From Ancistrus triradiatus (Eukaryota > Chordata > Actinopteri > Siluriformes > Loricariidae): a stretch of 64,000 nucleotides of DNA. The notes below the pieces were generated by a model. The model did not search any database. It saw nothing but the letters and a program-made list of their open reading frames with translations, and was not told the origin of the DNA. The translations under genes were made by a program, and so were the position numbers. The stretch is taken from contig JAJAGP010000874.1 in assembly GCA_025084515.1 (NCBI GenBank), forward strand, positions 124,001-188,000. Reading direction: 5' to 3'. Positions within the stretch are counted from its first letter, which is position 1; every line of letters starts with the position of its first letter. Of this stretch, positions 26,772 through 36,247 are shown one piece after another.

Positions 26772-27564
26772 TACATACATACATACAATTACACACACAC
26801 CACACACACCGTTTTCTCAATAATATTAATGAAATGCAATACAATCATAGAACTGGTATTTGAAATATCAACAGTTTGTTTTCTCCAATAGCATGATGGG
26901 AAATAAAGGACTCTAGCTGCCCAAATCTCTGCAAAATAAAACCTTTTCAGAGACCATTTAAAGTCTTCTAACTTCTGGGCATCGCGCTCACGATTAAATC
27001 GCGATTAATCGTGTAGCCAAACAACGACTATGGCTGATGGAAGAATGCATTAGCTGGAATTATGCTAAATATGGCTTCCTGTACACAATACACTGCAATA
27101 AGCGGTCCACTAGTAAAGGGAGTTGATAGGGGTCGACACCTTTATGAAAATAATTTAATAATCTGTAGTATTTAAAGGCTAACTCAAGCTAAGCCGGTTT
27201 GCAGCTCGGCTAGCTAGCCACAGCCTGATAGCTTCATTCATTCTTCCATTCACATAGCCTAACACCTGTGCTGCTTAAATAAACATATGCTCCATTTTCG
27301 GTTATGTAAAGCACCCGTCTCTTACTAACGCTCACAATTTGATTTTCTGCTCCTCTAATAACAGAAAGCGTTACTTAAAATCGTTACGCTATAAAGAATA
27401 ACACTAATAAAAAACCAAGCCGCTGTAGCTAGTCATGAGTTATGCTAGCATAAAGCCACGAGCCCGAAATGCTTTTAAAAAAAGAATTAAAACAAAAAAA
27501 CCAAAGCTTAACTAAACAGCAACAAAAAATGGAGACAAATATAAAAGCGTTATCGTTACCTCAT
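15717..27564 (-). CDS. ilf2: Interleukin enhancer-binding factor 2 (NF45), complete, 14 coding exons
   Basis: ILF2/NF45 pairs with ILF3 (NF90/NF110) through its DZF domain to bind double-stranded RNA and act in transcription, mRNA stability and ribosome biogenesis, mainly in the nucleus. Coding exons in transcript order: 27564-27560, 25822-25763, 23600-23558, 20901-20797, 20454-20377, 20260-20158, 20081-20016, 17943-17827, 17737-17659, 17433-17346, 16800-16739, 16589-16475, 16391-16301, 15868-15717. All junctions are GT-AG and in phase. The sum is 1164 nt: 387 codons plus stop, the expected family length. Exon 1 supplies only ATGAG. Exon 2 gives the RG-rich tail (RGDRGRGRGGRFGSRGG). The DZF nucleotidyltransferase-like fold follows, with [20 protein letters not shown] in exon 6 and [20 protein letters not shown] in exon 12. 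The protein ends in an acidic tail closing with METQE. Introns range from 76 bp to 2.7 kb, and the long ones hold transposons. No exon is damaged. Confidence 0.97.
17055..17290. repeat. Transposon fragment in ilf2 intron 10
   Basis: TTGGACCGCCTTTAGCTTTG with GGCACGCATTTGCTATGG resembles the terminal part of a common fish DNA transposon (compare GTTAGGCCGCCTCTATTCTG at 6090). No coding frame survives. Confidence 0.45.
18180..18594 (+). mobile_element. Family A Tc1-like transposon, copy 2 (3' part only) in ilf2 intron 7
   Basis: It starts inside the transposase C-terminus (plus strand ELKLFCTEEWAKIPQSRCAG then LINSYKKRLGAVIAATLGGT) and runs into the family A right end, TTTCAAGCACCACTG before TA at about 18594. 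The 5' two-thirds are missing. It lies antisense to ilf2. Confidence 0.8.
18597..18702 (+). repeat. Dispersed repeat M, copy 1
   Basis: CTCCACACAGAAAGGACCCA, then AATCAAACCCAGGACTTTCT and GTGCTACCCACTAAGCTGCC. This is the familiar fish interspersed repeat ending in a GTGCTAACCACTGCACCACC-type block. Related copies lie at 28735, 32800 and 41370. Confidence 0.6.
18720..18815. repeat. G-run and A-run low-complexity tract
   Basis: About ten G, then about 21 A, followed by further A-rich sequence to 18815, in ilf2 intron 7. Apparent lysine-rich ORFs here are artefacts of the tract. Confidence 0.9.
18940..19730 (+). mobile_element. Degenerate Tc1-like transposon remnant in ilf2 intron 7
   Basis: Plus-strand fragments of a DDE transposase: an SDESK-like segment near 19200 and an FHDDNA-like segment near 19440. 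A WPANSTALNTIEKFG-like stretch near 19505-19550 matches the usual WP..SPDLNPIENLW. Many stops and frameshifts; ends not found. Confidence 0.6.
21400..21540 (+). repeat. Fish interspersed repeat with GATGAGTGACGAAACG core
   Basis: GAAGAAGTCACTTTGATGAG followed by TGACGAAACGTTTCTCC and GTCCAGATGAACAGATTCAA. This is a common fish repeat motif, possibly from a Penelope-like or LINE element. In ilf2 intron 3. Confidence 0.45.
21640..23213 (-). mobile_element. Tc1/mariner-type transposon E, copy 1, in ilf2 intron 3
   Basis: The minus strand encodes decayed transposase parts: a helix-turn-helix (VQQFKNNVSQREIAWNLGTL, then SSTVHNIIKRFREYG) at 22870-22760, a middle domain (RRLLWARAHLRWTVAKWRSV then LWSDESTF) at 22510-22410, and NAERYIQVLEQHMLPSKQ with FQEDKAKPHSARV at 21955-21850. 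The expected catalytic D residues are visible in WSDES and QEDKAKPH. Frameshifts separate the parts. It lies in the same orientation as ilf2. Confidence 0.8.
24751..25735 (-). mobile_element. Tc1-like transposon G, copy 1, in ilf2 intron 2
   Basis: An uninterrupted minus-strand frame (25466-24951, 171 codons) covers much of a Tc1 transposase: SNTLHREGLRSCSARRVPML, then WSDETKIELFG, KHGGGNFMLWDCF and FHHDNDPKHIAQATKEWL. The first two catalytic aspartates are present (SDETK, HDNDPKH). The final acidic region has a frame break: the codons after EWL run into stops at 24950. The N-terminal HTH piece (MNKSTVGAIVRKWKTYKTID) lies at 25640-25570 in another frame. Confidence 0.85.
26080..26530 (-). mobile_element. 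Degenerate Tc1-like fragment in ilf2 intron 1
   Basis: CAAAAACTTCAAACTTGGAT, GTCACTCCATAACACTTTTG and CTTAAGAAAAAGTGGTTTCT match the style of the minus-strand middle of a Tc1 transposase (complement of an SDES.F.V.. region). A (TA)n run sits inside it. No intact frame. Confidence 0.45.
26235..26261. repeat. (TA)n microsatellite
   Basis: About 12 uninterrupted TA units in ilf2 intron 1. Confidence 0.95.
26690..26800. repeat. Compound (AT)n-(AC)n-(ACAT)n microsatellite
   Basis: An AT run up to about 26730 passes directly into about 18 AC units and then ACAT units, in ilf2 intron 1. Likely highly polymorphic. Confidence 0.95.
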
Positions 27565-27961
27565 TGCGTAAGACGTTTTGGCAGTTTTAGGTGGAACCTG
27601 GAAAGAGAATAAAGAGCTGCTATTCGCTTAAGCAGCTAGAACAACGCCGAGGGACTGGGGGAGGAGAAAACCGTTTTCATACCGGCGGTTAGTCAACCGA
27701 CCATTTCTGGCGCAACACCGCCACCAACCGATCTGGAGTATGTGAATAGGTTTATTTTCTTGCCTTTGTATGTACTTTTTGCATCCTTTGTATATTATAG
27801 TAATGTCCTTCCCGTATACTTTTTCCAGCTTCATTGGATACGGAGTGTCGTGTAAGCATTTCAATCCACGTTATGCTGTGTATGTGTGTGTGTGTTACGA
27901 ATAAAACTCGACTTGACTTGATGCCAGGCACAATGGAGTGCTTCTCAAAAACTGATCATTA
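27565..27961 (-). promoter_or_regulatory. ilf2: ilf2 5' UTR and proximal upstream region
   Basis: The start codon at 27564-27562 is preceded on the minus strand by CGCA and the short untranslated stretch CAGGTTCCACCTAAAACTGCC. I see no TATA box at a plausible distance. The transcription start is not determinable from sequence alone. Upstream, a CA/TG-rich stretch lies near 27880. Confidence 0.4.
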
Positions 27962-28685
27962 TTAAACAATAAGGCCACAGGCCAAGTGTCGAAAATTCCT
28001 TGCAACCATGCCATGCACACCATTGTTGTTCAGTGTTCTTCTGATGGTGGACTCATGAACATTAAAATTAGCCTTCAGTTGCTTAGAAGTTACCCTGGGC
28101 CAACTATTACACGCTTTGCTCTTGGAGTGATCTTTGTTGGTCGACCACTCCTGGGGAGGGTAACAATGGGCTTGAATTTCCTCCATTTGTACACAATCTG
28201 TCTGACTGTGGATTGGTGGAGTCCAAACTCTTTAGAGATGGTTTTGTAACCTTTTCCAGCCTGATGAGCATCAACAACTCTTTTTCTGAGATCCTCAGAA
28301 ATCTCCTTTGTTCATCCCATGATACACTTCCTCAAACATGCATTGTAAAGAACAGACTTTGCTAGATCCATGTTCTTTAAATAAAACAGGGTACCCACTC
28401 ACACCTGATTGTCGTCCCATTGATTGAAAACACCTGACTCTAATTTCACCTTCAAATTAACTGCTAATCCCAGAGGTTCACATACTTCTGCCACTCACTA
28501 ATATGTAATATTGGATCATTTTCCTCAATAAATAAATGACCAAGTATAATGTTTTTGTCTCATTGTTTAACTGGGTTCTCTTTATCTACTTTTAGGACTT
28601 GTGTGAAAATTTGATGACGTTTTAGGTCATATTTCTGCAGAAATATAGAAAATTCTAAAGGGTTCACACACTTTCAAGCACCACT
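27962..28685 (-). mobile_element. Family A Tc1-like transposon, copy 3 (5' part), upstream of ilf2
   Basis: Truncated on the left. The right end, TTTCAAGCACCACTG before TA, is intact at 28685. On the minus strand, the HTH region and the segment NVHESTIRRTLNNNGVHGMV are readable. The catalytic domain is missing. The cut end is about 400 bp upstream of the ilf2 start codon. Confidence 0.8.
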
Positions 28686-28734
28686 GTATGCACTTAAGTC
28701 GATGTCAATTTAGCATAATTAATTAACCTAACAC

Positions 28735-28825
28735 TTTGAAAGGAAACTGGAGTATCTAGAGTAAAACTACACAGACACAGGGAGGACAGGCAAACTGGCA
28801 GTGCTACCCACCGAGCCACCCAAAC
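28735..28825 (+). repeat. Dispersed repeat M, copy 2 (partial)
   Basis: ACACAGACACAGGGAGGACA, then GGCAGTGCTACCCACCGAGC. A degenerate relative of 18597-18702 and 41370-41537. Confidence 0.45.
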
Positions 28826-28984
28826 GAGGAATGAAGAACAAATTAATACTAAAGATTTTTTAATGATTGCATTAATTTTGTTTATGCTAACATAATTGTT
28901 GCCTTTGTTTTGGTGATTTTAGTGCCTTTTGTTTGCTTTACTATCATTACCTTGTCTGCAGTTCCTTTGAATATTTGCCATTAA

Positions 28985-29190
28985 TCCATGCTGAAAATCG
29001 AAAGAAACTGTCTCTTGGCTAAAAGCGTTAGCTGCTCATGATTTTGGAAAGGGCATTATGGGAACTGTAGTGCCTGTAGTGAATTTGTGTCAAATGTCCT
29101 GTAGTTCGGCTCAGCAGCAATCCATGATTAAACTGACTTTTTAATCACCGTGATTATTTTAATCATGTGGGTCTGATGATGCCCCTGGTA
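28985..29190 (+). repeat. Dispersed repeat L, copy 2
   Basis: Matches 5691-5866 in inverse orientation. Shared blocks are GGGCATTATGGGAA, TGTAGTGCCTGTAG, GCTCAGCAGCAATCC and GTGGGTCTGATGATG. Confidence 0.6.
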
Positions 29191-29289
29191 TGACTTATAG
29201 CTCATGAAAATCAGAAAGTATCCCAGATTATTAAAGCATGTCATAAGATTAGACAAAAAAAGGATGTACAATACCGAAATATCCAATCT

Positions 29290-29765
29290 CCGACAAATAT
29301 GCTCATTTATTCACTCAATACTTAGTTGGGGCTCCGTTACCATGCACGAATTACTGCATCATTGTGGCATGGCATGGAGGCAATCAAAATGTGGGACTGC
29401 TGACATGTTACTGATGCCACGGATGCCAAGGATGGTGGCTTCCAGCTCATCTGTATTGCTGGGTTGGGTGTTTTTCCATCTCCCTCTTGACCCCATAGAC
29501 CCCAGGATGCTGGTGGCTGGACATTTTTGGGACATTTGTAACAGCACTGCTGTGTCTGATCCACTCATACCAGCATAACATACTACCATCAGTGTCACAA
29601 CAGTGCTGAGAATGATCCTCCACCCAAATAGTACCTGATCTGTGGGGGTCCTGACTATTAGAGACCACAGTAAAGGGGACTAACAAAGTATGTAGAGAAA
29701 CAAATGGACTACAGTCTGTAATTGTAGAACTACAAAGTGCAATGACCACTAAAACCTACATAAAG
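29290..29765 (+). repeat. Dispersed repeat O, copy 1
   Basis: CTTAGTTGGGGCTCC, GATGCTGGTGGCTGGACATT, GCTGTGTCTGATCCACTCAT, GTGCTGAGAATGATCCTCCA and GTAATTGTAGAACTACAAAG follow the order of a common fish interspersed repeat, probably a non-autonomous DNA element. Part of it recurs at 63200-63440. ORFs on both strands here are repeat-derived. Confidence 0.55.
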
Positions 29766-30184
29766 TAGAATATAAATCGAAAAATATGGAATGCTTATAT
29801 ATTATTGCTTCATATCAAGTTTGGTTTGCAAGTAATTGTGTATCCCTTGGTGAGAGAGATGTTGATAGTATATGGGTGCAAATAATCCTGGGAGTTTAAT
29901 ATCGTGTTTGTATGTGTGCTCCTTTGAAAAGTAATTTGTTACATCAATGATATGGTATGATCATTTGCGTGTGCGTCTGGATACAGCGTGATCACTTTCT
30001 TGCCTGTGCATTCAGGATTATGGGTGGAAGTAAACACAGGCCTACACCTCCAACAATAGCATGAGTCTTACCCCTGTCACAGCCCTGCTGCCATGACAAC
30101 CGCTTTCATGATGACATCACTGTCTCTGAGTGAGTCATATTGTGCAGATTTGTGCAAAAATATGCTACAGCAACTCACAGGGAG

Positions 30185-30228
<44 letters not shown>

Positions 30229-31756
30229 TACTGACAGCCGCCATCATGCGTGTCTGATGAGGTATGAAATAAGAAGCCGAAATTCAATAGACACACAATT
30301 TAATTTTCTATGTACCAAAAAAATAACACATCTTTGCTCAAGAAGCATTACGATTACAATATTGAAAATTAAAAAGTGACAGAAATATACAGAGAACACA
30401 CAGCACATAAATATATTATTAAAACTGTATTGCACAACTGGTTCACATGTATTCCCTTTTAGGTTTCATGGACTGGGATATATTATAATAAAATAATATT
30501 AATACAAGAGGATGTATTTGTATCTATACCCAAATATACAATATCTACGTATTTGTGTCTATACCCAAATGTGCAATAGCAAATTTCTTGCATTTAAATA
30601 TGAAAACCAAATGGAAGATAATTCAGATGTCATTTGATCTGATTTCATAATGTGCAATGGTTCCAATGGTTTGTTTACTGATAAACTTCCCTTTAAAAAA
30701 AATCCCTTTATTTCCTCCATTCATGCTGTTTTATTGGCAAATCAACCTGCTCTCTCCAGTGACGTATGAGCATTTAAAACTCTGGTACACAAAAGAATAA
30801 AGAAAATGGCACTACTAAGATATGTATTTTTACACATAGGTGCTAAATAGTGCCAGCTAAAACAAATGTGAATATGATTTTATTTACTGTACATCCCAAC
30901 TATGTGCACTGAAAACGTAGTTGTGACTTCATGAGCTCTAATGATGAATAAAATGCAGTTAAGACACTTTAAAATAGTTAAAATGATACATAATCTTCTA
31001 AAACCATTAGTAAAACTAGGCCTAAAACTACGTTGCACTCGTATGTGGCAGTTTTCGACACAGTTACATAATAAAAGCAGTCTCACTTCAAACAACAAAA
31101 GAAATATCAACATATTCCACATTATTAAAATTATATCAACATGTTCCACATTACTCAAGAGCTCATTAAGTACAGGAGCAGTTCAGTGTTTATCTTTTGG
31201 TCCACTATGGTGTGGAAGGAAATCGGCACCTATTTAGCCGTCGACATCTTTATCAACAGAGGCTTGGTTGAGACAAAATGGGTTGCCGAGTTGAACATTT
31301 GTCACCACTAGGTGGCGGTATTGAACAGGATGTACACGTCTCTACTTCGTGCAACAACATCCTCTGAAGTATTGCAGCGTGAATATTGCAGAAACATAAT
31401 AGATTTACATCCGACTGGTCATGTGTACTACACCAGAGAGAACGCAAAAGACATTCTGACAATATCAGCTGAGGTCACACAGAAGCAGACGAGCAAGATT
31501 ACGGCATTACAGTCAAACATCTCACTAATAATTAAAAAACAAAACACAACGTAGACCACACCAGTGACAACATATATCACTTTAATACTCTCAGGACTAG
31601 TGTGGACTGCTTCTACAACAGAAGGCAGAAAGTCTGAGGCGTTTATTATCACACATCCTCCACTCATTCAAAGACAGAAACGCATTTGTACATACATGTA
31701 TACACACTCATAACTCTTTCCAAGTGTTACTCAACACACTTCCTACACATAATGTA
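29766..31756. other. Intergenic, no gene recognised; (AG)n tract inside
   Basis: AT-rich DNA with no supported ORF. An (AG)n microsatellite lies at 30188-30225 after GGAGAAACAG. A short direct repeat (TATACCCAAATRTACAAT type) occurs at 30525 and 30560. Confidence 0.5.
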
Positions 31757-32233
31757 CAACCCCAAATCAGAAAACATTGTGACAGTATGGAAAACGCAAT
31801 ATTAGGAAAAATATTGGACTATTATTTCATTGCAGACAGTATGAACCCAATATATTTATTGTTGTCTGGTCAACTTTTGCATTTCAGGCCTGCAACACAT
31901 TCCAAAAAAGTTTGAGCCCATTTCTGCTCCTCAAAGACTTTTGTGGATACTGATTTTGTACCAAATCATGATTAAAATAAACTATTCATATCAACTGTTT
32001 GAAATCACATCATTATTTAGGATTTTTTTTTTACCTCATTACTAGTCCTAAATCATCTCCATCCCAACCTTTTTTGGAATGTGATGCAGCCCTGAAATGC
32101 AGGAATGGATGTATATTAACCAATGAAATGAAGTTGGCCAGGAAAACAAAACAAAACAAGATACATCTTGGGTTCATACTGTCAGTAAACATAAGACAGG
32201 TTTTGTGTCCCAACTGTTTCTGATTTGGGTTGC
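31757..32233. mobile_element. MITE of family E (inverted ends ACAACCCCAAATCAGAAA)
   Basis: The left end is CAACCCCAAATCAGAAA after TA, and the right end is the inverse, TTTCTGATTTGGGTTG. The inner arms are also inverted: TTCCAAAAAAGTTTG against CAACCTTTTTTGGAAT. About 477 bp with no coding content. Similar arms belong to fish Tc1/mariner derivatives. Confidence 0.75.
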
Positions 32234-33617
32234 AGTTTAGTGTTTAAACACCATGCAGCAGTGTTATGACAGGACATATTTCACTACTGTTACATTGATA
32301 CCCATGTCTATTATGTACATATATCGTTCTAATCAAGTCTAGCAAAATTCCCTCCTTACTATCATTCAACTGCAAGCAACATTATCTGAGAGCAAGTGTC
32401 AGATTGGGGTGGGGTTGTGAAAGACAATTTGCTAGCATAATGCCACTTTTGGTTGGGTGCAAGATAGCTGTTGCTGTGATAGTAGTTTAAAAAAAGGTAC
32501 TTCTGTTATGGTGGGTGGAATTGTGCATGTTGTGTATGTGTATGTATGTTCAATCCCATTTCTGTCCTAAACTGCACTCATGTCATCTGTCCTGTTATTT
32601 TGGATATACCATGGAGTGAACATACTAAATCTCACACAGACAGTACCTGGATGTGAGGACCTAATCTGGGATCAATTTGTGCAGCTTCAACACATCAAAC
32701 TGCAAAACTGTGCTGCTTTAACTAAATATAACTGATAAGAACAAACAACTAAAACATATAATTTAAAGAAAAGTAAACCATAATGCCTCACACCCACTTA
32801 ATGTGTTCAGGGTCACAGGTGCGCACCGAGATACACCATGGACAGGGTCCAGTCCATCCCAAGGTTCCATAAACACACCACCTGGCCTTCACTTTGCAAG
32901 CCCCACCCAGGATTTGAAACCAGACCCCCAGACACTGCCGCCAGCAGCCACTGACTCTACCAGAACTTAATCATAGAATTTGTATAATTTATAGAATCAA
33001 GTGTGTAGTAAATAAATGACGTGTAAATATTAATATTATCTCTTTTTGTCATATCAAATCTAAATAAAAGAGAAAGCAAAACCTACTTATATAACATGAA
33101 ACTTCCAGTGTGCTTAGATGTTCCTAAAACACTTGCTTTTTAAGAAGATCCGAGATGGGATCTGATTGAACATCACAACGTCAAACAATTAATGTATTTA
33201 ACTCGATGGTTTTTTTTGTTTTGTTTTTTTTACAAAGCATCATGTACTCCAAATACCAATATTTACACCTTCCATCACCCAAACAAGCCAGCACCATGGT
33301 TTTATGACATGCTATATGATCACTAAAATCACAGCCCAGCCGCTGGAGGTCCCAAGTGGATGATAAGTTACTAAAAATGTATAATCTTCATCATAATGTC
33401 TCTGCAGATTCCTTTATTTGCTCATTTCATCTACTAGGTTAATATTTATAGAAGAATGGAGTTGTATATCAAATCTTCATTGCTTAGGGGTAAGTGAGTG
33501 TTTTAAAATGACTCTGGCTCTCAAAGCCCTCAACTCTTAAGCTGCTTTGGATAACAGCTCTATTCTGCTAAAACCTGCAGACCTTGGGGGTATAAACTGC
33601 ACTGTAGTTTAGTTTTA
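32234..33617. other. Intergenic with a degenerate repeat M copy
   Basis: At 32800-32960, ACACCATGGACAGGGTCCAG and TGAAACCAGACCCCCAG resemble the longer form of repeat M. A T-rich run lies near 33215. No gene is seen. Confidence 0.4.
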
Positions 33618-33805
33618 TATAATATGTAATATTGGATCATTTTCCTCAATAAATAAATGACCAGGTATAATATTTTTGTCTCATTTGTTTAACTGGGTCT
33701 CTTTATCTACTTTTAGGACTTGTGTGAAAATCTGATGATGTTTTAGCTCATATTTATGGAGAAATATAGAAAATTCTAAACGTTTCACAAACTTTTAAGC
33801 ACCTG
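33618..33805. mobile_element. Family A Tc1-like transposon, copy 4 (terminal repeat only)
   Basis: GTAATATTGGATCATTTTCC through GGACTTGTGTGAAAATCTGA to TTTTAAGCACCTG before TA. Only the terminal inverted-repeat arm is left. It abuts family C element 33808-34254. Confidence 0.8.
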
Positions 33806-33807
33806 TA

Positions 33808-34254
33808 TGTGCCATTTAATGATCGCATTATGTTCTGTGGCACAGGTCATTGAGAGAAATGGAGATTGACCAGACAATATTGTAGTCACGCAGTCTTTTT
33901 GGGCTACTGTAATGTAAATATGAAGGGTAGAAGAAAACGAAAGGTTGCAAGAAAACATGCAACAATATGTAAATGCATCAGAGATACCGCTGATGAAAAC
34001 ACAAGTGACTGATGAGTGACTGGTAGTGGGAGTACTACTTACAATAGGACAGGCACATACACTTCCTGTTGTATTTTCAGTCAAACCTAGGGGTCAGCTC
34101 TGCAATTCCAATACGCCCACATTCACTACGAACGGCAGCTTGTTACAAACACAAATTTTTTAAATTTCCTATTATCATTTATTATAAATCTTAAGACTTC
34201 GTTCGTTAAAGCAAACAGACATTGATTGGATGGTCGGTAAACGGCACATATTTG
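33808..34254. mobile_element. Family C Tigger-like MITE, copy 3
   Basis: It starts TGTGCCATTTAATGATCGCA and ends in the inverse GGTAAACGGCACATATTTG before TA. The outermost CAGGTA of the left end is replaced by family A sequence. Internal blocks GTAATGTAAATAT and TTTCCTATTAT are shared with 50579-51240 and 52793-53214. Non-coding. Confidence 0.7.
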
Positions 34255-35161
34255 TATATCAGGTATTCTTTGAAATTGCTGAATTAAACAACCAGATCTG
34301 CATACAGTCTTAAATTTGTATCATTCATTTTCAGAGGTGCTCTCATCACTACAGTGACCAGGGTTCAATCCTGGGCGTGATTAGCCATGTCTAAAAGAAG
34401 AGAAGCTGCAACCATAGATGGCACTGTATATATGGGTGTACATTGCCTATGTACAATGACTATGGCATGGTTTCATTTACATTAATCTTAATTGGGATCC
34501 ATCATGATTTCAGTTGGTTTCAGTATGAATTTGCACTGTAGTCATTACATTTTTTATTTTATTTTTATTTTTTAATTTACAAGGACATATTTAGAGCTTT
34601 AAGTAGAGTTATAAAAGCAGAAGAATCCTTCAATTAATAACCAAACTAAATAAAAAAATATTCTTCAAAATTATTTACTTTCTGTATTCTTATGCAACCT
34701 AAAGCAACCAAATGTAGGACAATTTGGCATAAGACTTTATAATTTTTCAATTGTAACAGTATAAAAAATATGTGTGGGTTCGGGTGATGATAGGCAGTGA
34801 ACCAAACCACTGTGAGGCAACCACTTTTAAACTTAAAATGAATTATTTTGAGTCTAAAATTAGCACAGATCCTGTCATGTATATTACTATGTATAATTGA
34901 AATTATATAATTATGTTTACAGTGATTATACTGGGGGGGGGCAATATAATTTCCCTGGTTTCCGAGATGCTGGAGAAGACTTTAAATAGTGGTTTGACTC
35001 GCCCCTCATCAATACAAGATCCAGGCCAAAAATGAATGCAACTGTGAACAGAAATAAATGTTGTGAAGTTAAACAAGCCATTGAAAATGCATAAAATAAG
35101 GAGTTCAACAAAATATTCAATGGAGTGTAATTTTTTGGCCAGGCAGAGAATATCAAACACT
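34255..35161. other. Intergenic, possible SINE head fragment
   Basis: CAGGGTTCAATCCTGGGCGT near 34360 resembles a tRNA box B, but no complete SINE follows. The rest is AT-rich with an eight-G run at 34933. Confidence 0.35.
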
Positions 35162-35769
35162 GAGTATGTTTACATCCACTTAATCTGATAGCTGCAGAAA
35201 ATCAGATTTTGTCAGTAATCCGATCAACGAGTATACGACTTGAGTAATCAGATAAATGGGAAACCTCTGGGTTTACATGACTCGGGCAGTAATCGGACTT
35301 CTACTTGCAACCAGACAATAATCTCACAGAAATATATTACATAAACTATAAACTTTAATATTAAATAATCAAAATTTTCATTTTCGAGTATATACTATGA
35401 TTCAGAGTCTCCACAAGGTATTCGATAGCCGTTTTGCATTTAATTCCGGGGTTGCCAGATCCAGCGTGACAAAAAAAAAAATCAATGGAAAAAGAGGCCA
35501 AACAAAGCCAAGTCTTTAGAACATGCAGACCTGGCAACCGTGGTGGAAGGCTCAGGCACATGCACAGACTGAAAACACAGATTATAATTGGGCACCTGGT
35601 ATACATGCTATGAGTAATCCAATTACTGGAATAAAATCCAGCTCTCTGTATTGAATTTCTTAATCGGATTTCTAGATCGGAGTATACTGGTATACGTGAT
35701 CGCTTGAATAATCAGACAACTGCAGAAATCCAACTTTGATTGTATTATCAAGTGCATGTAAATGCACTC
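35162..35769. mobile_element. MITE with inverted ends GAGTATGTTTACATCCACTT
   Basis: The left end GAGTATGTTTACATCCACTT and the right-end inverse GAGTGCATTTACATGCACTT pair imperfectly. Internally, CGGATT and AATCGGA blocks repeat in both orientations. A poly-A tract lies near 35470. Class unknown (a Harbinger-like or similar MITE is possible). A fragment recurs near 58050 (GGTATACATGCTATGAGTAA). Confidence 0.6.
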
Positions 35770-36247
35770 ACTAACAGATTTTAAAAGCTTCCCTTATAAG
35801 TGACTTTAAACTCAGCAGGTTTATCATTCTTCTCAGTACAGGAAAGACAGAATCTGTGGTAACTGCTCTTACATTAAAGATGTGCTTGATAGTGATGAGG
35901 TTGACAACCCATGTCTTTAATACTTCTCTCTTTGGGTTCTCAACTTGAAAGTCCTAATGGAATGGTATTACAAGCACTGCGGTTCACCCGCTGATCAAAG
36001 ATGACTTTCATCATGCCTCCTATTCTCAGTTGTAACAGTTTCATATTACCAGGGATTTTCTTTTTTTATCTCAGTCCCAAAACCATTTTCCTCACATTCA
36101 AACACGTTCTACTATATGTACATCTAGTTATACATCCTACTCTTGTGTATCTACCTCGTTCGAAAAGTCTGTACATGTCATTGTACCCAACCCCTCCCAC
36201 TCTAACCCTATACCGTCCCTCGCCCTCCCTCTCTGGTCACTCGTCCC
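35770..36247 (-). other. hpcal4: Probable hpcal4 3' UTR
   Basis: Lies directly after the hpcal4 TAA. A minus-strand ATTAAA lies at 35921-35916. Pyrimidine-rich on the plus strand, with no ORF of its own that I support. Confidence 0.4.

Noticed and set aside
26690..26800. Regulatory or Z-DNA-forming element in ilf2 intron 1
   Set aside because: The AC run could adopt Z-DNA, but such compound microsatellites are common in fish introns and nothing ties it to regulation.
27628..27864. Minus-strand ORF just upstream of the ilf2 start codon
   Set aside because: It is not in frame with or spliced to ilf2, has no known motif, and lies in the promoter and 5' UTR region.
30140..30379. ORF with a run of arginine and glutamate
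   Set aside because: It is a translation of the (AG)n microsatellite.
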